Translations under genes and position numbers: made by a program | The notes under the pieces: generated by a model | Seen by the model: only the letters and a program-made list of their open reading frames with translations | The model's database searches: none | What the model was told of the DNA's origin: nothing | In this document: positions 31,104 through 38,536 of the stretch, one piece after another | Position numbering within the stretch: position 1 is the first letter of the stretch | Layout of the letters: each line of letters opens with the position of its first letter | Origin: Oscillospiraceae bacterium | GTDB taxonomy: Bacteria; Bacillota; Clostridia; Oscillospirales; Acutalibacteraceae | NCBI GenBank assembly: GCA_015066205.1 | Contig: SVOV01000023.1 | Span: 1-38,536, forward strand | Reading direction: 5' to 3' | Length of the DNA: 38,536 nucleotides

Positions 31104-31115
31104 TTTGTTAACAAA
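31104..31115. promoter_or_regulatory. Palindrome TTTGTTAACAAA upstream of the SGNH hydrolase promoter
   Basis: A perfect 12-bp palindrome 15 bases upstream of the -35 box. Its core, TTGTTAACAA, also occurs at 153-162 ahead of the dockerin gene. It is a possible shared regulator site; on the - strand it also sits before a T-run and might be part of a weak aroQ terminator. Confidence 0.3.
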
Positions 31116-31127
31116 ATAAACTGAAGA

Positions 31128-31559
31128 TTAATTTGCAGAAAGCTTTTCTCTCAGATAGCTTACAGCTTCAATGTAGCCCTGAAGTCCCTTGCCTGCTATC
31201 TGCTTTTCGGCATAAAGGGAAACAAAAGAAAACTTTCTGAACTCCTCGCGGGTGTTTATATCGGAAATATGCACCTCGACCGTAGGAATTCCCACAGCCT
31301 TAAGAGCGTCAAGAATGGCAACGCTTGTGTGTGTATAAGCGGCGGGGTTTATTACAATTCCGTCCGTATTACCATAGGCTGACTGGATCTTATCAACAAT
31401 ATCACCCTCGTGGTTTGACTGATATATTTCAAAGTCAATGCCCTCGCAAGCCTTTTCTATCATAGCGCAAAGGGTTTTGTAATCATTCTTTCCGTAAATA
31501 TCGGGCTCTCTGAGTCCCAGAAGATTCAGGTTAGGTCCGTTTATTATAAGAAGCTTCAT
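31128..31559 (-). CDS. aroQ: Type II 3-dehydroquinate dehydratase
   Basis: A 143-residue enzyme converting 3-dehydroquinate to 3-dehydroshikimate, the third step of the shikimate pathway. It begins LLIINGPNLNLLGLREP, the type II signature with the lid arginine. YQSNHEGDIVDKI and NPAAYTHTSVAI carry the usual active-site residues, and VEVHISDINTREEFR completes them. The length is normal. Its ATG overlaps the stop of the aroE-aroK fusion by 4 bases (ATGA), and it is the last gene of the aromatic operon. Confidence 0.96.
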   Translation of the reverse strand: MKLLIINGPNLNLLGLREPDIYGKNDYKTLCAMIEKACEGIDFEIYQSNHEGDIVDKIQSAYGNTDGIVINPAAYTHTSVAILDALKAVGIPTVEVHISDINTREEFRKFSFVSLYAEKQIAGKGLQGYIEAVSYLREKLSAN

Positions 31560-32803
31560 TCCGTAATTCTCCTTATTGCTTCAATTATTCTGTCAACTGT
31601 TTCAGCAGGGTCTTCACTGACGGATATTTCGCAGTCAGCAAATTTTTCATAGAGGGGAGCTCTCTTTCTGTAAAGCTCATTTATATCGTTTGTCTGAGAT
31701 ATCGGTCTTCCGTCTACGGGTAAAAGAGCAGTATCTCTTTTAAGCCATACGATAAAGGAATTTTGATGAAGCGGATAGTAGTTTTCCTCTCTCGTGATGA
31801 TTCCGCCGCCCGTGGCAATTATATTCCCCGAGCCTTTTCCCGCAGAAACTGCCGCCTCGTGCTCTCTTTTTCTGAATTCATCCTCACCGAAGGAAGAGAA
31901 TATTTCGGGAATGGACATATCGGAGGTGCTTTCAATTATCTCATCCGTATCGGAAAATGGGCGAGAAAGCTTTTTTGCGAGAAGCCTTCCCGCAGTTGAT
32001 TTTCCGCAGCCGGGCATTCCGATAAGAACGATATTTTTAAGCTTCATTTCTATATTCTTTACAATTTCGGGAGTGGGGTCCTCTTCAATAACTGTTCCCG
32101 TGAAAAGCTCGCTTGCCCGCTTTGCCTGAGCCGACAGCATTGAAAGGCCGTTAAGGCAGGGAATACCGAGCTTTTTTGCATCGTATAAAAGCCTTGTGAC
32201 GGCAGGATTATATATGAGGTCAAGCACGCCCGAAAGCCTTGTGAAAATATTAAGGTCAACCGGGGAAGAACCGTTTTCGGGATACATTCCGACGGGGGTG
32301 GTATTTACGATAACATCTGCATCAGCGTGCTTTTCTATGTTTTCGTAATTGTTTTCCCCGCTTCTTGAAACAGTGATGATCTCTCCTGCGTTCATATCTG
32401 AAAGTACAGCTTTAACGGTTAGAGAAGCACCGCCCGAGCCTAAAATCAACACCTTTTTCCCTTTTATTTCAATACCGCTTTTTTTAACCATGTATGAAAA
32501 GCCGTAATAGTCGGTATTGTAGCCCCAAAGGCCGTCTTCTTTTTTTACAATGGTGTTAACGGAGCCTATTTTAAGGGCAGTTTCGGAAATATGCTGAAGG
32601 TAGGGCATTACTGTTTTTTTATAGGGAATTGTGACATTAAGTGCATCAAGAGGACAGCTTTTTAAGAAATCGCCGACCTCGTTTTCTTCCATTTCATAGA
32701 GCTTGTATTCATAATCAGCGAGATATGAATGTATTTCGGGAGAGAAGCTGTGTGAAAGCCGTCTTCCGATAAGCCCTGTTTTTATGCTTTTACAATGTAA
32801 CAT
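31556..32803 (-). CDS. aroE-aroK: Fused shikimate dehydrogenase-shikimate kinase
   Basis: A 415-residue two-domain protein for consecutive steps. Residues 1-250 are AroE: SHSFSP at 17-22 and NVTIPYKK at 56-63 bind shikimate, with K62 catalytic; LGSGGAS at 121-127 binds NADPH. Residues 254-415 are AroK: Walker A GMPGCGKST at 262-270, shikimate-binding DTDE at 285-288, GGG at 332-334 and a GRP lid near 367. Both sets of catalytic residues are intact. The order AroE-then-AroK puts the dehydrogenase product on the enzyme that phosphorylates it. It overlaps aroQ by 4 bases and lies 2 bases after pheA. Confidence 0.94.
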   Translation of the reverse strand: MLHCKSIKTGLIGRRLSHSFSPEIHSYLADYEYKLYEMEENEVGDFLKSCPLDALNVTIPYKKTVMPYLQHISETALKIGSVNTIVKKEDGLWGYNTDYYGFSYMVKKSGIEIKGKKVLILGSGGASLTVKAVLSDMNAGEIITVSRSGENNYENIEKHADADVIVNTTPVGMYPENGSSPVDLNIFTRLSGVLDLIYNPAVTRLLYDAKKLGIPCLNGLSMLSAQAKRASELFTGTVIEEDPTPEIVKNIEMKLKNIVLIGMPGCGKSTAGRLLAKKLSRPFSDTDEIIESTSDMSIPEIFSSFGEDEFRKREHEAAVSAGKGSGNIIATGGGIITREENYYPLHQNSFIVWLKRDTALLPVDGRPISQTNDINELYRKRAPLYEKFADCEISVSEDPAETVDRIIEAIRRITE

Positions 32804-32805
32804 AT

Positions 32806-33963
32806 TTAACCAACGCTTTCCGTGTAACTGCCGAGATATCTGAATTCGCCGGAATATCTTTCAAGCTCCGATAAAACGGTCTGGAGCTTCGGCGAATATA
32901 TAGAAACATCAAGGTCAAGATAGAATATATATTCAAAATTTCTCGTGGGCATAGGACGGGATTCAAGCTTTGTGATATTGATTCCGTGTGCAAAGAAGAG
33001 AGAAAGGAGCTGATAAAGAGCACCGGGGGTGTCGCCTGTTGCCGCCATTATTGTTGTTTTATCCGCACCGGGATAAATCTCAAGCTTCTTTGAAATACAG
33101 ATAAATCTCGTATAATTATTGCCCTGATCCTGAATCCCCGAGGCGAGAATCTGAAGACCGTAAAGCTCTGCACAGTGTCTTGATGAAAGAGCCGCAACAT
33201 CGTTTCTTTCGGAAAGCGATACCGCCTTTGAAGCCATTGCAGTATTGGCAACGGGTGTGAACTTGATCTCGGGATGCTCCTTGATGAACTGTGAGCACTG
33301 ATTTATAGCCTGCTCGTGAGAAAATACCTCTTTGATATCTGAAAGCTCTGTACCTCTTTTGGTAAGAAGGCAATGATCGATTTTGATTCTTATTGATTTC
33401 ACAATGCTGAAATTATGATGCATCATAAGATCGTATATTTTAACAACAGAGCCTGCGGTTGAGTTTTCAAGAGGAAGAACACCGTATTTGCACTCTCCCT
33501 TGTCGAGAGCATCGAAAACGCTGTCGAAGGAGGGACAGTAGGTTATGTCGGGAAGTGCGAAAAGTCTGCCTGCGGCAATGCCCGAATATGCTCCCTCTAC
33601 GCCCTGACAGGCAACCTTTGCCGTTTCGGGGAATATCTTCGGTGTTTCATCAAGAGCCGCTGTTATTTTATCATAAACAGCTGAATCTATACCGAGAAGC
33701 GCTCTCTGATAGGATTTTGAAAGAGAAAGTATGGTAGAATATAAGACCTTTCCGTAATCGGAGTATTCCTTTCCCGAAAGCTCTGCAATTTTACCGAGAA
33801 GCTGTCTTTCTCTTGCGGGGTCGTGTACGGGGAGTCCTTTTTCTCTTTTATACTCCGCAACATTTGCCGCTGTTTCCATTCTTTCCTTAAAGAGCCTTAC
33901 TATGTCCTTGTCTATTTCATCAATTCTGTTTCTTGATTCTTCTATGGGGATAATTTCTTTCAT
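32806..33963 (-). CDS. pheA: Bifunctional chorismate mutase-prephenate dehydratase
   Basis: A 385-residue enzyme taking chorismate through prephenate to phenylpyruvate. Residues 7-90 are an AroQ-class chorismate mutase (RIDEIDKDIVRLFKER). Residues 110-290 are prephenate dehydratase, with the NYTRF motif near 287-291. Residues 305-380 are an ACT regulatory domain with PGALYQLL and the ESRP motif, so phenylalanine feedback is expected. Both catalytic domains and the ACT domain look intact. It lies 4 bases after aroC and 2 bases before the aroE-aroK fusion. Confidence 0.95.
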   Translation of the reverse strand: MKEIIPIEESRNRIDEIDKDIVRLFKERMETAANVAEYKREKGLPVHDPARERQLLGKIAELSGKEYSDYGKVLYSTILSLSKSYQRALLGIDSAVYDKITAALDETPKIFPETAKVACQGVEGAYSGIAAGRLFALPDITYCPSFDSVFDALDKGECKYGVLPLENSTAGSVVKIYDLMMHHNFSIVKSIRIKIDHCLLTKRGTELSDIKEVFSHEQAINQCSQFIKEHPEIKFTPVANTAMASKAVSLSERNDVAALSSRHCAELYGLQILASGIQDQGNNYTRFICISKKLEIYPGADKTTIMAATGDTPGALYQLLSLFFAHGINITKLESRPMPTRNFEYIFYLDLDVSIYSPKLQTVLSELERYSGEFRYLGSYTESVG

Positions 33964-33967
33964 TTTT

Positions 33968-35050
33968 TTACTCCTTGCCGAGCATCATATCGAGTATTGA
34001 AATTGCCGCCGCAGCTTCAATAACGGGAACTGCTCTCGGTACAATACAGGGATCGTGTCTGCCTTTTATTGTATATTTTATGTTGGTTTTTTCTTCTAAA
34101 TCTACTGTGCTTTGTTCTTTACCTATTGATGGCGTGGGCTTTACTGCCACTCTGAAAACGACGGGCATTCCGTTTGTCATACCGCCGGAAATTCCGCCCT
34201 GATTATTTGTTTTAGTGTGAAGAACACCGTTTTCATCATAGTAATAAGGATCATTATTTTCGGAGCCCCTGAGCCTTGAACAGCCGAATCCGTTTCCGAA
34301 TTCAATGCCCTTTACTGCGGGAACGGAGAACATTATTGAAGATATCCCCGCTTCAACGCTTCCGAACATATGCTCGCCGAGACCAGCGGGAAGACCCGTT
34401 ACAGCACATTCGATAATACCGCCGACCGAGTCCGCCTGAGCCTTTGCCTGACTTATTATTTCTTTCATTTTATCCCCTTTGTCGGGTGCCAGAACGGGAA
34501 AATCCGAAGGGATCTTGTTTTTAAGCTCCTCTTCACGGACGGTCAGAGAAAAGGGCGTATCATTGATACTGCCGACGGAATAAATATGAGCAAAAACAGA
34601 AATACCTTTTTCACGGAGGTACTGTATCGCAAGAGCGCCCGCAATACACATAAGAGAGGTAAGTCTTCCCGAAAAATGTCCGCCGCCGCGAAGATCGACA
34701 TTTTTACCGTATTTCATTATTGCGGGGTAATCGGCGTGAGAGGGACGGGGGATCTTTCCCATATCGGAATAATCGGAGGAATGCTGATTGCTGTTAAAGA
34801 TTACAGCGTGAATATCCTCACCCGTAGTAACGCCGTCCTTGATTCCGGAAAGAAAAACAGGCTTGTCTGCTTCCTTTCTTGTTGTTGACCATTCGTTTTG
34901 TCCGGGGGCTCTTCTTTTCATAAAGGCGCTCAAAAATTCCTCATCGATTTTAAGCCCTTCGGGAAAGCCTTTGAGAAGCATTTCAATTTTTTCATCGTGG
35001 CTTCCGCCCTCAATATAAAGCTTTATGTTGTTGCCGTATGGAAAAAGCAT
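33968..35050 (-). CDS. aroC: Chorismate synthase
   Basis: A 360-residue enzyme converting EPSP to chorismate with reduced FMN. GGSH at 15-18 supplies the first conserved histidine (H18), RRAPGQNEWSTTRKEAD (46-62) the arginine cluster and RPSHAD near 102-107 the second histidine. RGGGHFSGRLT (about 121-131) replaces the RGGGRSSARET of the enterobacterial protein; I recall this form from other clostridia. The start lacks the usual GxxF leader and is diverged, but the ATG has a GGTGAAAA site. It is in mid-operon. Confidence 0.92.
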   Translation of the reverse strand: MLFPYGNNIKLYIEGGSHDEKIEMLLKGFPEGLKIDEEFLSAFMKRRAPGQNEWSTTRKEADKPVFLSGIKDGVTTGEDIHAVIFNSNQHSSDYSDMGKIPRPSHADYPAIMKYGKNVDLRGGGHFSGRLTSLMCIAGALAIQYLREKGISVFAHIYSVGSINDTPFSLTVREEELKNKIPSDFPVLAPDKGDKMKEIISQAKAQADSVGGIIECAVTGLPAGLGEHMFGSVEAGISSIMFSVPAVKGIEFGNGFGCSRLRGSENNDPYYYDENGVLHTKTNNQGGISGGMTNGMPVVFRVAVKPTPSIGKEQSTVDLEEKTNIKYTIKGRHDPCIVPRAVPVIEAAAAISILDMMLGKE

Positions 35051-35059
35051 ATTTTCACC

Positions 35060-36283
35060 TTATTTTATTTCATCCCAGAAGGAGGGATATGATTTATTTA
35101 CCGCTTCGGCACCGTTTACCGTGATCTCTTTGTCACAGGAAAAAGCCGCAACGGCCGCGCTCATTGCTATCCTGTGGTCGTTTTCGGAGTCTGTGACCCC
35201 GCCCGAAAGGGGAGAGCCTGTTATTATAATGTCATCGTTTTCGACAGTGATTTTTCCGCCGAGCTCCGTTATAAGCCTTCTTACAGCCTCTATTCTGTCG
35301 CTTTCCTTTATGCGAAGCCTTTTACAGCCCGTAATTCTTGTAACTCCCTTTGCATTTGCCGCCGCAACAGACAGCACGGGAACGAGATCGGGAATATCCG
35401 AAGCATCAAAGGAAAAAGCGTGAAGCTCGGAGGGGTAAGCCGTGACCGATGAATCCGAGGCTTCTATTTTTGCTCCGAAGCTTTCCAGAATATCAGTTAT
35501 TTTTTTATCTCCCTGACGGGAATTTATATCAAGACCCGAGACCGTAATTTTTTCTTTTCCTATAACTCCTGCTGTTATGAAGAATGCGGCATTTGACCAG
35601 TCGCCGCCGCTTTCGGCTTTACCGGGAGAGATAAGCGGAGAGGTTTTTTCTACGGTAATTTTTCCGCCTGAAAAGCTTATTTCACAGCCGAAAAGCTTCA
35701 GGGCATCTATTGTCATTTCAATATAGGGAAGACTTTCTGTCTTGCCGGTGATGTTTATACTGCCGCCGGTTTTTGTCAGCATAAATAACAGTCCCGAAAT
35801 AAACTGAGAGGAAACATTTCCCGGAATCGTAAAATCTGTTCCGGAAGTTTTTCCTGTAATTTTAATAAAGCCTTCCTCTGTCAGAATTTCAGCACCGTAT
35901 CTTTCAAGCTCTTCCTTCAGAGGAGAAAGCGGACGGGAAGAGAGTCTTCCCTTTGCTTCAAAAATTCCGCTTTTCCCGTAAAAGCATACAAGAGGTAAAA
36001 GAAAACGAAGAGTCGAGCCTGATTCATTACAGGGTAAAACGGGTTCATCGGGTATTTCCTTTATAGGTGTAACAGTAAAAACACTGTCATTGTATGTAAT
36101 ATCCGCACCGAGTGCCTTAAGGCATTCGGCAGTGGCGGTAATATCGGCATTTGTTTTTTCGCAGATGATCTCAGTAGTCTTGTCGGAAAGTGCCGCCGCT
36201 ATAAGAAGACGGTGCACCTCTGATTTTGAAGCGATGGCTTTTATATTTCCCGAGGTCTTCGGGGATAATAATGTCTTTGTCAT
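35060..36283 (-). CDS. aroA: EPSP synthase (3-phosphoshikimate 1-carboxyvinyltransferase)
   Basis: A 407-residue enzyme joining shikimate-3-phosphate and PEP. ASKSEVHR (18-25) holds the phosphoshikimate-binding lysine and serine. NESGSTLRF (86-94) is the PEP/glyphosate loop; it has Gly at the E. coli Gly96 position and Phe where E. coli has Pro101. SRQGD (about 261-265), RIKESDR near 330 and DHRIAMSAAV near 370 are the other family blocks. Its ATG overlaps the aroB stop by 4 bases. Confidence 0.95.
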   Translation of the reverse strand: MTKTLLSPKTSGNIKAIASKSEVHRLLIAAALSDKTTEIICEKTNADITATAECLKALGADITYNDSVFTVTPIKEIPDEPVLPCNESGSTLRFLLPLVCFYGKSGIFEAKGRLSSRPLSPLKEELERYGAEILTEEGFIKITGKTSGTDFTIPGNVSSQFISGLLFMLTKTGGSINITGKTESLPYIEMTIDALKLFGCEISFSGGKITVEKTSPLISPGKAESGGDWSNAAFFITAGVIGKEKITVSGLDINSRQGDKKITDILESFGAKIEASDSSVTAYPSELHAFSFDASDIPDLVPVLSVAAANAKGVTRITGCKRLRIKESDRIEAVRRLITELGGKITVENDDIIITGSPLSGGVTDSENDHRIAMSAAVAAFSCDKEITVNGAEAVNKSYPSFWDEIK

Positions 36284-37329
36284 TTTTCCCAGGCTCCCGA
36301 TATGAAAGAGTATACCTCGGACACAGGGAATTTTTTAAGGGTGCAAAGCCCTGCCTTTTCCGGAATTACAAGAGTGATAGTGTCACCGCTTCTTTTCTTA
36401 TCGTTAAGGGCAGCATCGGCAATGCTTTCAGGAGAGAAAACAAGCTCCTCGGGAAGAGAGTATTTTCTCAGAAGCGAAAGAAGAATTCCGAGAGCGCTTT
36501 CCTCGCAAAGCCCTGCCTTTACGGATGCCTTTGTCATTATGACCATTCCTATTGCAACCGCACTTCCGTGAGAAATTGTGAAATCGGATAAAAGTTCAAC
36601 GGAATGCGCGGGAGTATGTCCGAAATTGAGAAGCTGACGGATTCCCGTGTCCTTTTCGTCAACAGCCACGATATCTCTTTTGTCCTTTACGGAGATTTCA
36701 ATAATATCGCTTATGTCGTAGTTTTCTTCAAGCTTTTTCAGAAAATCGGGAAGATTTATCATCCCGTATTTTATAACCTCTGCCATCCCGTCAGAAAAAA
36801 TACTTTCCGGCAAGGTATCAAGTGTTTCGGGGTCAATAAGCACAAGGCTCGGCTGATAAAAGGCACCTGCAAGGTTTTTTCCGCCCTTGAGATCAACTGC
36901 GGTTTTTCCTCCGACCGAGGAATCCACCATTGAAAGAAGAGTTGTAGGGATACCTACATATCTTATACCTCTTAAAAATGTTGCTGCAGCAAAGCCTGTC
37001 AGATCTCCCGTAACTCCGCCGCCGAGTGCAACGAGAGTATCAGAGCGTGTAATATGATTTTCTGCAAGAAATTCCCAGAGGGAAACGAGAGTTTCTGTAT
37101 TTTTTGATTCCTCGCCTGCAGGGAAAACAAAGGATAAAACCTCAAAGCCCTCTTTTATGAGAGTGTTTTTAAGGATGTCGCCGTATAGGGGAAATACATT
37201 GGTTTCCGAAATTATGACTGCAGTTTTTCCTTTGGCTATGTCCTTTATATATCTGCCCGCATCTGCGAGAAGTCCTTTTTCAATTAAAACATCGTAGCTG
37301 AGAGATGCTTCAACTCTTACCCTTTTCAT
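36280..37329 (-). CDS. aroB: 3-dehydroquinate synthase
   Basis: A 349-residue NAD- and zinc-dependent enzyme cyclising DAHP to 3-dehydroquinate. The start at 37329 is chosen because it lies 4 bases after the tyrA stop with a GGCGTGAT site; the longer open frame overlaps tyrA. GGGVTGDLTGF (about 102-112), PTTLLSMVDSSVGGK (128-142), KNLAGAFYQP and NFGHTPAHSVE (about 236-246, metal-binding histidines) are diagnostic. It overlaps aroA by 4 bases. Confidence 0.96.
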   Translation of the reverse strand: MKRVRVEASLSYDVLIEKGLLADAGRYIKDIAKGKTAVIISETNVFPLYGDILKNTLIKEGFEVLSFVFPAGEESKNTETLVSLWEFLAENHITRSDTLVALGGGVTGDLTGFAAATFLRGIRYVGIPTTLLSMVDSSVGGKTAVDLKGGKNLAGAFYQPSLVLIDPETLDTLPESIFSDGMAEVIKYGMINLPDFLKKLEENYDISDIIEISVKDKRDIVAVDEKDTGIRQLLNFGHTPAHSVELLSDFTISHGSAVAIGMVIMTKASVKAGLCEESALGILLSLLRKYSLPEELVFSPESIADAALNDKKRSGDTITLVIPEKAGLCTLKKFPVSEVYSFISGAWEK

Positions 37330-37333
37330 ATTA

Positions 37334-38182
37334 TCACGCCTTTTTCTGTGAATTTCCGTCAATTTTTTCTTTAAGAATTCTTCCGTCCTTAAGAAGTGCT
37401 CTCATAGTGTCCTTATCGTCATTTTCAAGTGCTGTTTTGTATTCTGTCAGAGAATCAATTATAAACCGGAGCTCTTTTATGAGATTATCGGAGTTTTCGT
37501 GGAAAAGCTCTGTCCACATATTTTCATTAAGCCAGGCAACTCTTGTCATATCCTTATATGAGCCTGCCGAAAATCCGCCGTGGCTTTTTGCGGTTTCGCT
37601 TTTTATATAAGCATTGGAAACAATATGGGCAAGCTGTGATGTGAAAGCTATCATTTCGTCATGCTTTTCTGCTGTTGTTACTGAAATACTGCCGAAAAGA
37701 GCAGGGGAGAGAAGAGTTTTTATCTTATCGAGAAGCTCTATATCGTCATACCTCGGAGGAACGATTACCATAGGCGCTCCCTTGAACAGGTCCTTTCTCG
37801 AGTATTTTATCCCTGAAAACTGTGTGCCCGCCATAGGATGTCCGCCGACAAAGGTAAAGCCGTATTCATCAGCCGCTCTGAAGCCTTCTTCACATATGTT
37901 TTTCTTTGTACCGCAAAGATCAATTACAAAGCACTTCTTTGAAATATGTTTTCCGTTTTCCTGAAGCCATTTTATTGAAGCCTCGGGATAAAGAGCAATA
38001 AAAACTATATCACATTCGCCGATATTATCTTTTGTAAGCTCATTGTCGCAGATTCCTGAAAGAAGCGCATAGCCCAGAGTCGCCGAATCCTTGTCAAGAC
38101 CTGAGACCTTATGCTGTGCCGCTTTATATGCTCTTGCCATTGAACCGCCTATGAGTCCAAGTCCTACAACTCCTACAGTCAT
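37334..38182 (-). CDS. tyrA: Prephenate dehydrogenase
   Basis: A 282-residue NAD-dependent enzyme converting prephenate to 4-hydroxyphenylpyruvate for tyrosine synthesis. VGLGLIGGS (about 6-14) is the dinucleotide motif. GGHPMAGT (about 112-119) holds the catalytic histidine. The protein ends at 282 residues with no ACT domain, unlike the 371-residue Bacillus enzyme, so tyrosine feedback on this enzyme is not evident. Its ATG shares one base with the stop of the DAHP synthase (TAATG), implying reinitiation. Confidence 0.95.
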   Translation of the reverse strand: MTVGVVGLGLIGGSMARAYKAAQHKVSGLDKDSATLGYALLSGICDNELTKDNIGECDIVFIALYPEASIKWLQENGKHISKKCFVIDLCGTKKNICEEGFRAADEYGFTFVGGHPMAGTQFSGIKYSRKDLFKGAPMVIVPPRYDDIELLDKIKTLLSPALFGSISVTTAEKHDEMIAFTSQLAHIVSNAYIKSETAKSHGGFSAGSYKDMTRVAWLNENMWTELFHENSDNLIKELRFIIDSLTEYKTALENDDKDTMRALLKDGRILKEKIDGNSQKKA

Positions 38183-38536
38183 TATAATATCTCCTTTAAT
38201 GCATCTCTTACTGAAATAACAGCCCTCATCATATCCCCGAACTGATCGGGAGTAAGTGACTGCGCTCCGTCGCAGAGAGCATTCATAGGATCTGAATGTA
38301 CCTCTGTCATAAGCCCGTCTGCACCCGCAGCTACTGCAGCAAGAGCCATACTCTTTACATATTTTGATGAGCCTGTTGCGTGTGAGGGGTCGATAACAAC
38401 GGGAAGATGTGTAAGCTCCTTGAGAACAGGCACTGCGGAAAGGTCAAGACAGTTTCTTGTGTATTGGCTGTCAAAGGTTCTGATTCCTCTTTCACAGAGA
38501 ATAACATTTTCGTTTCCGCCTGCCATTATGTATTCG
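38182..38536 (-). CDS. aroF: DAHP synthase, type I-beta (3' end only; start beyond the window)
   Basis: The visible 117 residues are the C-terminal third of a type I-beta (KDO8P-synthase-like) DAHP synthase. The diagnostic segment [11 protein letters not shown] is followed by [12 protein letters not shown] and a [13 protein letters not shown] block. The frame stays open to the window edge, reading EYIMAGGNE, as in the conserved core of the family, so the internal methionine is not the start. Whether it carries an N-terminal ferredoxin-like or chorismate-mutase regulatory domain cannot be seen. It is the most upstream visible gene of the aromatic operon. Confidence 0.93.
   Translation of the reverse strand, partial: EYIMAGGNENVILCERGIRTFDSQYTRNCLDLSAVPVLKELTHLPVVIDPSHATGSSKYVKSMALAAVAAGADGLMTEVHSDPMNALCDGAQSLTPDQFGDMMRAVISVRDALKEIL

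Overview
The window looks like chromosomal DNA of a spore-forming, Gram-positive member of the Clostridia, most plausibly an Oscillospiraceae/Ruminococcaceae-like gut anaerobe. The reasons are the sporulation genes gpr and spoIIP beside rpsT (the arrangement known from Bacillus and Clostridia), a secreted protein with a type I dockerin, oxygen-sensitive radical enzymes (a radical SAM protein and a glycyl-radical-enzyme activase), strong Shine-Dalgarno sites, and sigma-A-like promoters with 17-bp spacers. I saw no tRNA, rRNA, CRISPR array, transposase or phage gene. The genus is inference.

Layout. 1-369 is non-coding: one copy of a dispersed structured repeat, a perfect hairpin, a palindrome pair and a promoter with a possible catabolite-response site. 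370-2611 (+) encodes a secreted dockerin protein and a metallophosphoesterase. 2646-4637 (-) encodes a membrane-anchored GDPD-like pseudoenzyme followed by a YhhN (lysoplasmalogenase-family) protein. 4861-7310 (+) encodes a radical SAM protein and a lipoprotein. 7364-9949 looks AT-richer and holds a divergent module: an XRE repressor, a small membrane protein and a zinc-ribbon/TPR-like/DUF6273 membrane protein. 10049-13150 (-) is gpr-spoIIP, a small membrane protein and a sugar-phosphate isomerase-like TIM barrel; rpsT and a 56-residue membrane peptide lie divergently at 13283-13823. 13911-14621 (-) is tcdA. 14761-19026 (+) pairs an unrecognised propeller/helical protein with a cytosolic GH38 alpha-mannosidase. 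19106-21372 (-) is an M29 aminopeptidase followed by a type I-alpha DAHP synthase. 21543-24476 (+) has a diacylglycerol-kinase-family protein and a DUF4838 protein. 24547-25443 (-) is an unrecognised surface protein. 25651-28347 (-) is an operon of a second YhhN protein, a deoxyhypusine-synthase-like protein and a PfkB kinase, with the second copy of the dispersed repeat just beyond it. 28487-30140 (+) is an EEP-family phosphatase/nuclease coupled to a GRE activase. 30188-31027 (-) is a secreted SGNH hydrolase.

The right-hand 7.4 kb (31128-38536, -) is one tightly packed aromatic amino acid operon, in transcription order: type I-beta DAHP synthase (cut by the window edge), tyrA, aroB, aroA, aroC, pheA, an aroE-aroK fusion, and aroQ. 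It carries every step from erythrose-4-phosphate plus PEP to chorismate, plus the committed steps to phenylalanine and tyrosine. The second DAHP synthase at 19106 lies apart and belongs to another subfamily, so entry into the pathway is probably under two separate controls.

Nothing here is plainly a defence system. The least-explained gene sets are the YhhN/DHS-like/PfkB operon, the GH38 partner gene, the pseudo-GDPD/YhhN pair, the XRE-controlled DUF6273 module and the dispersed structured repeat.
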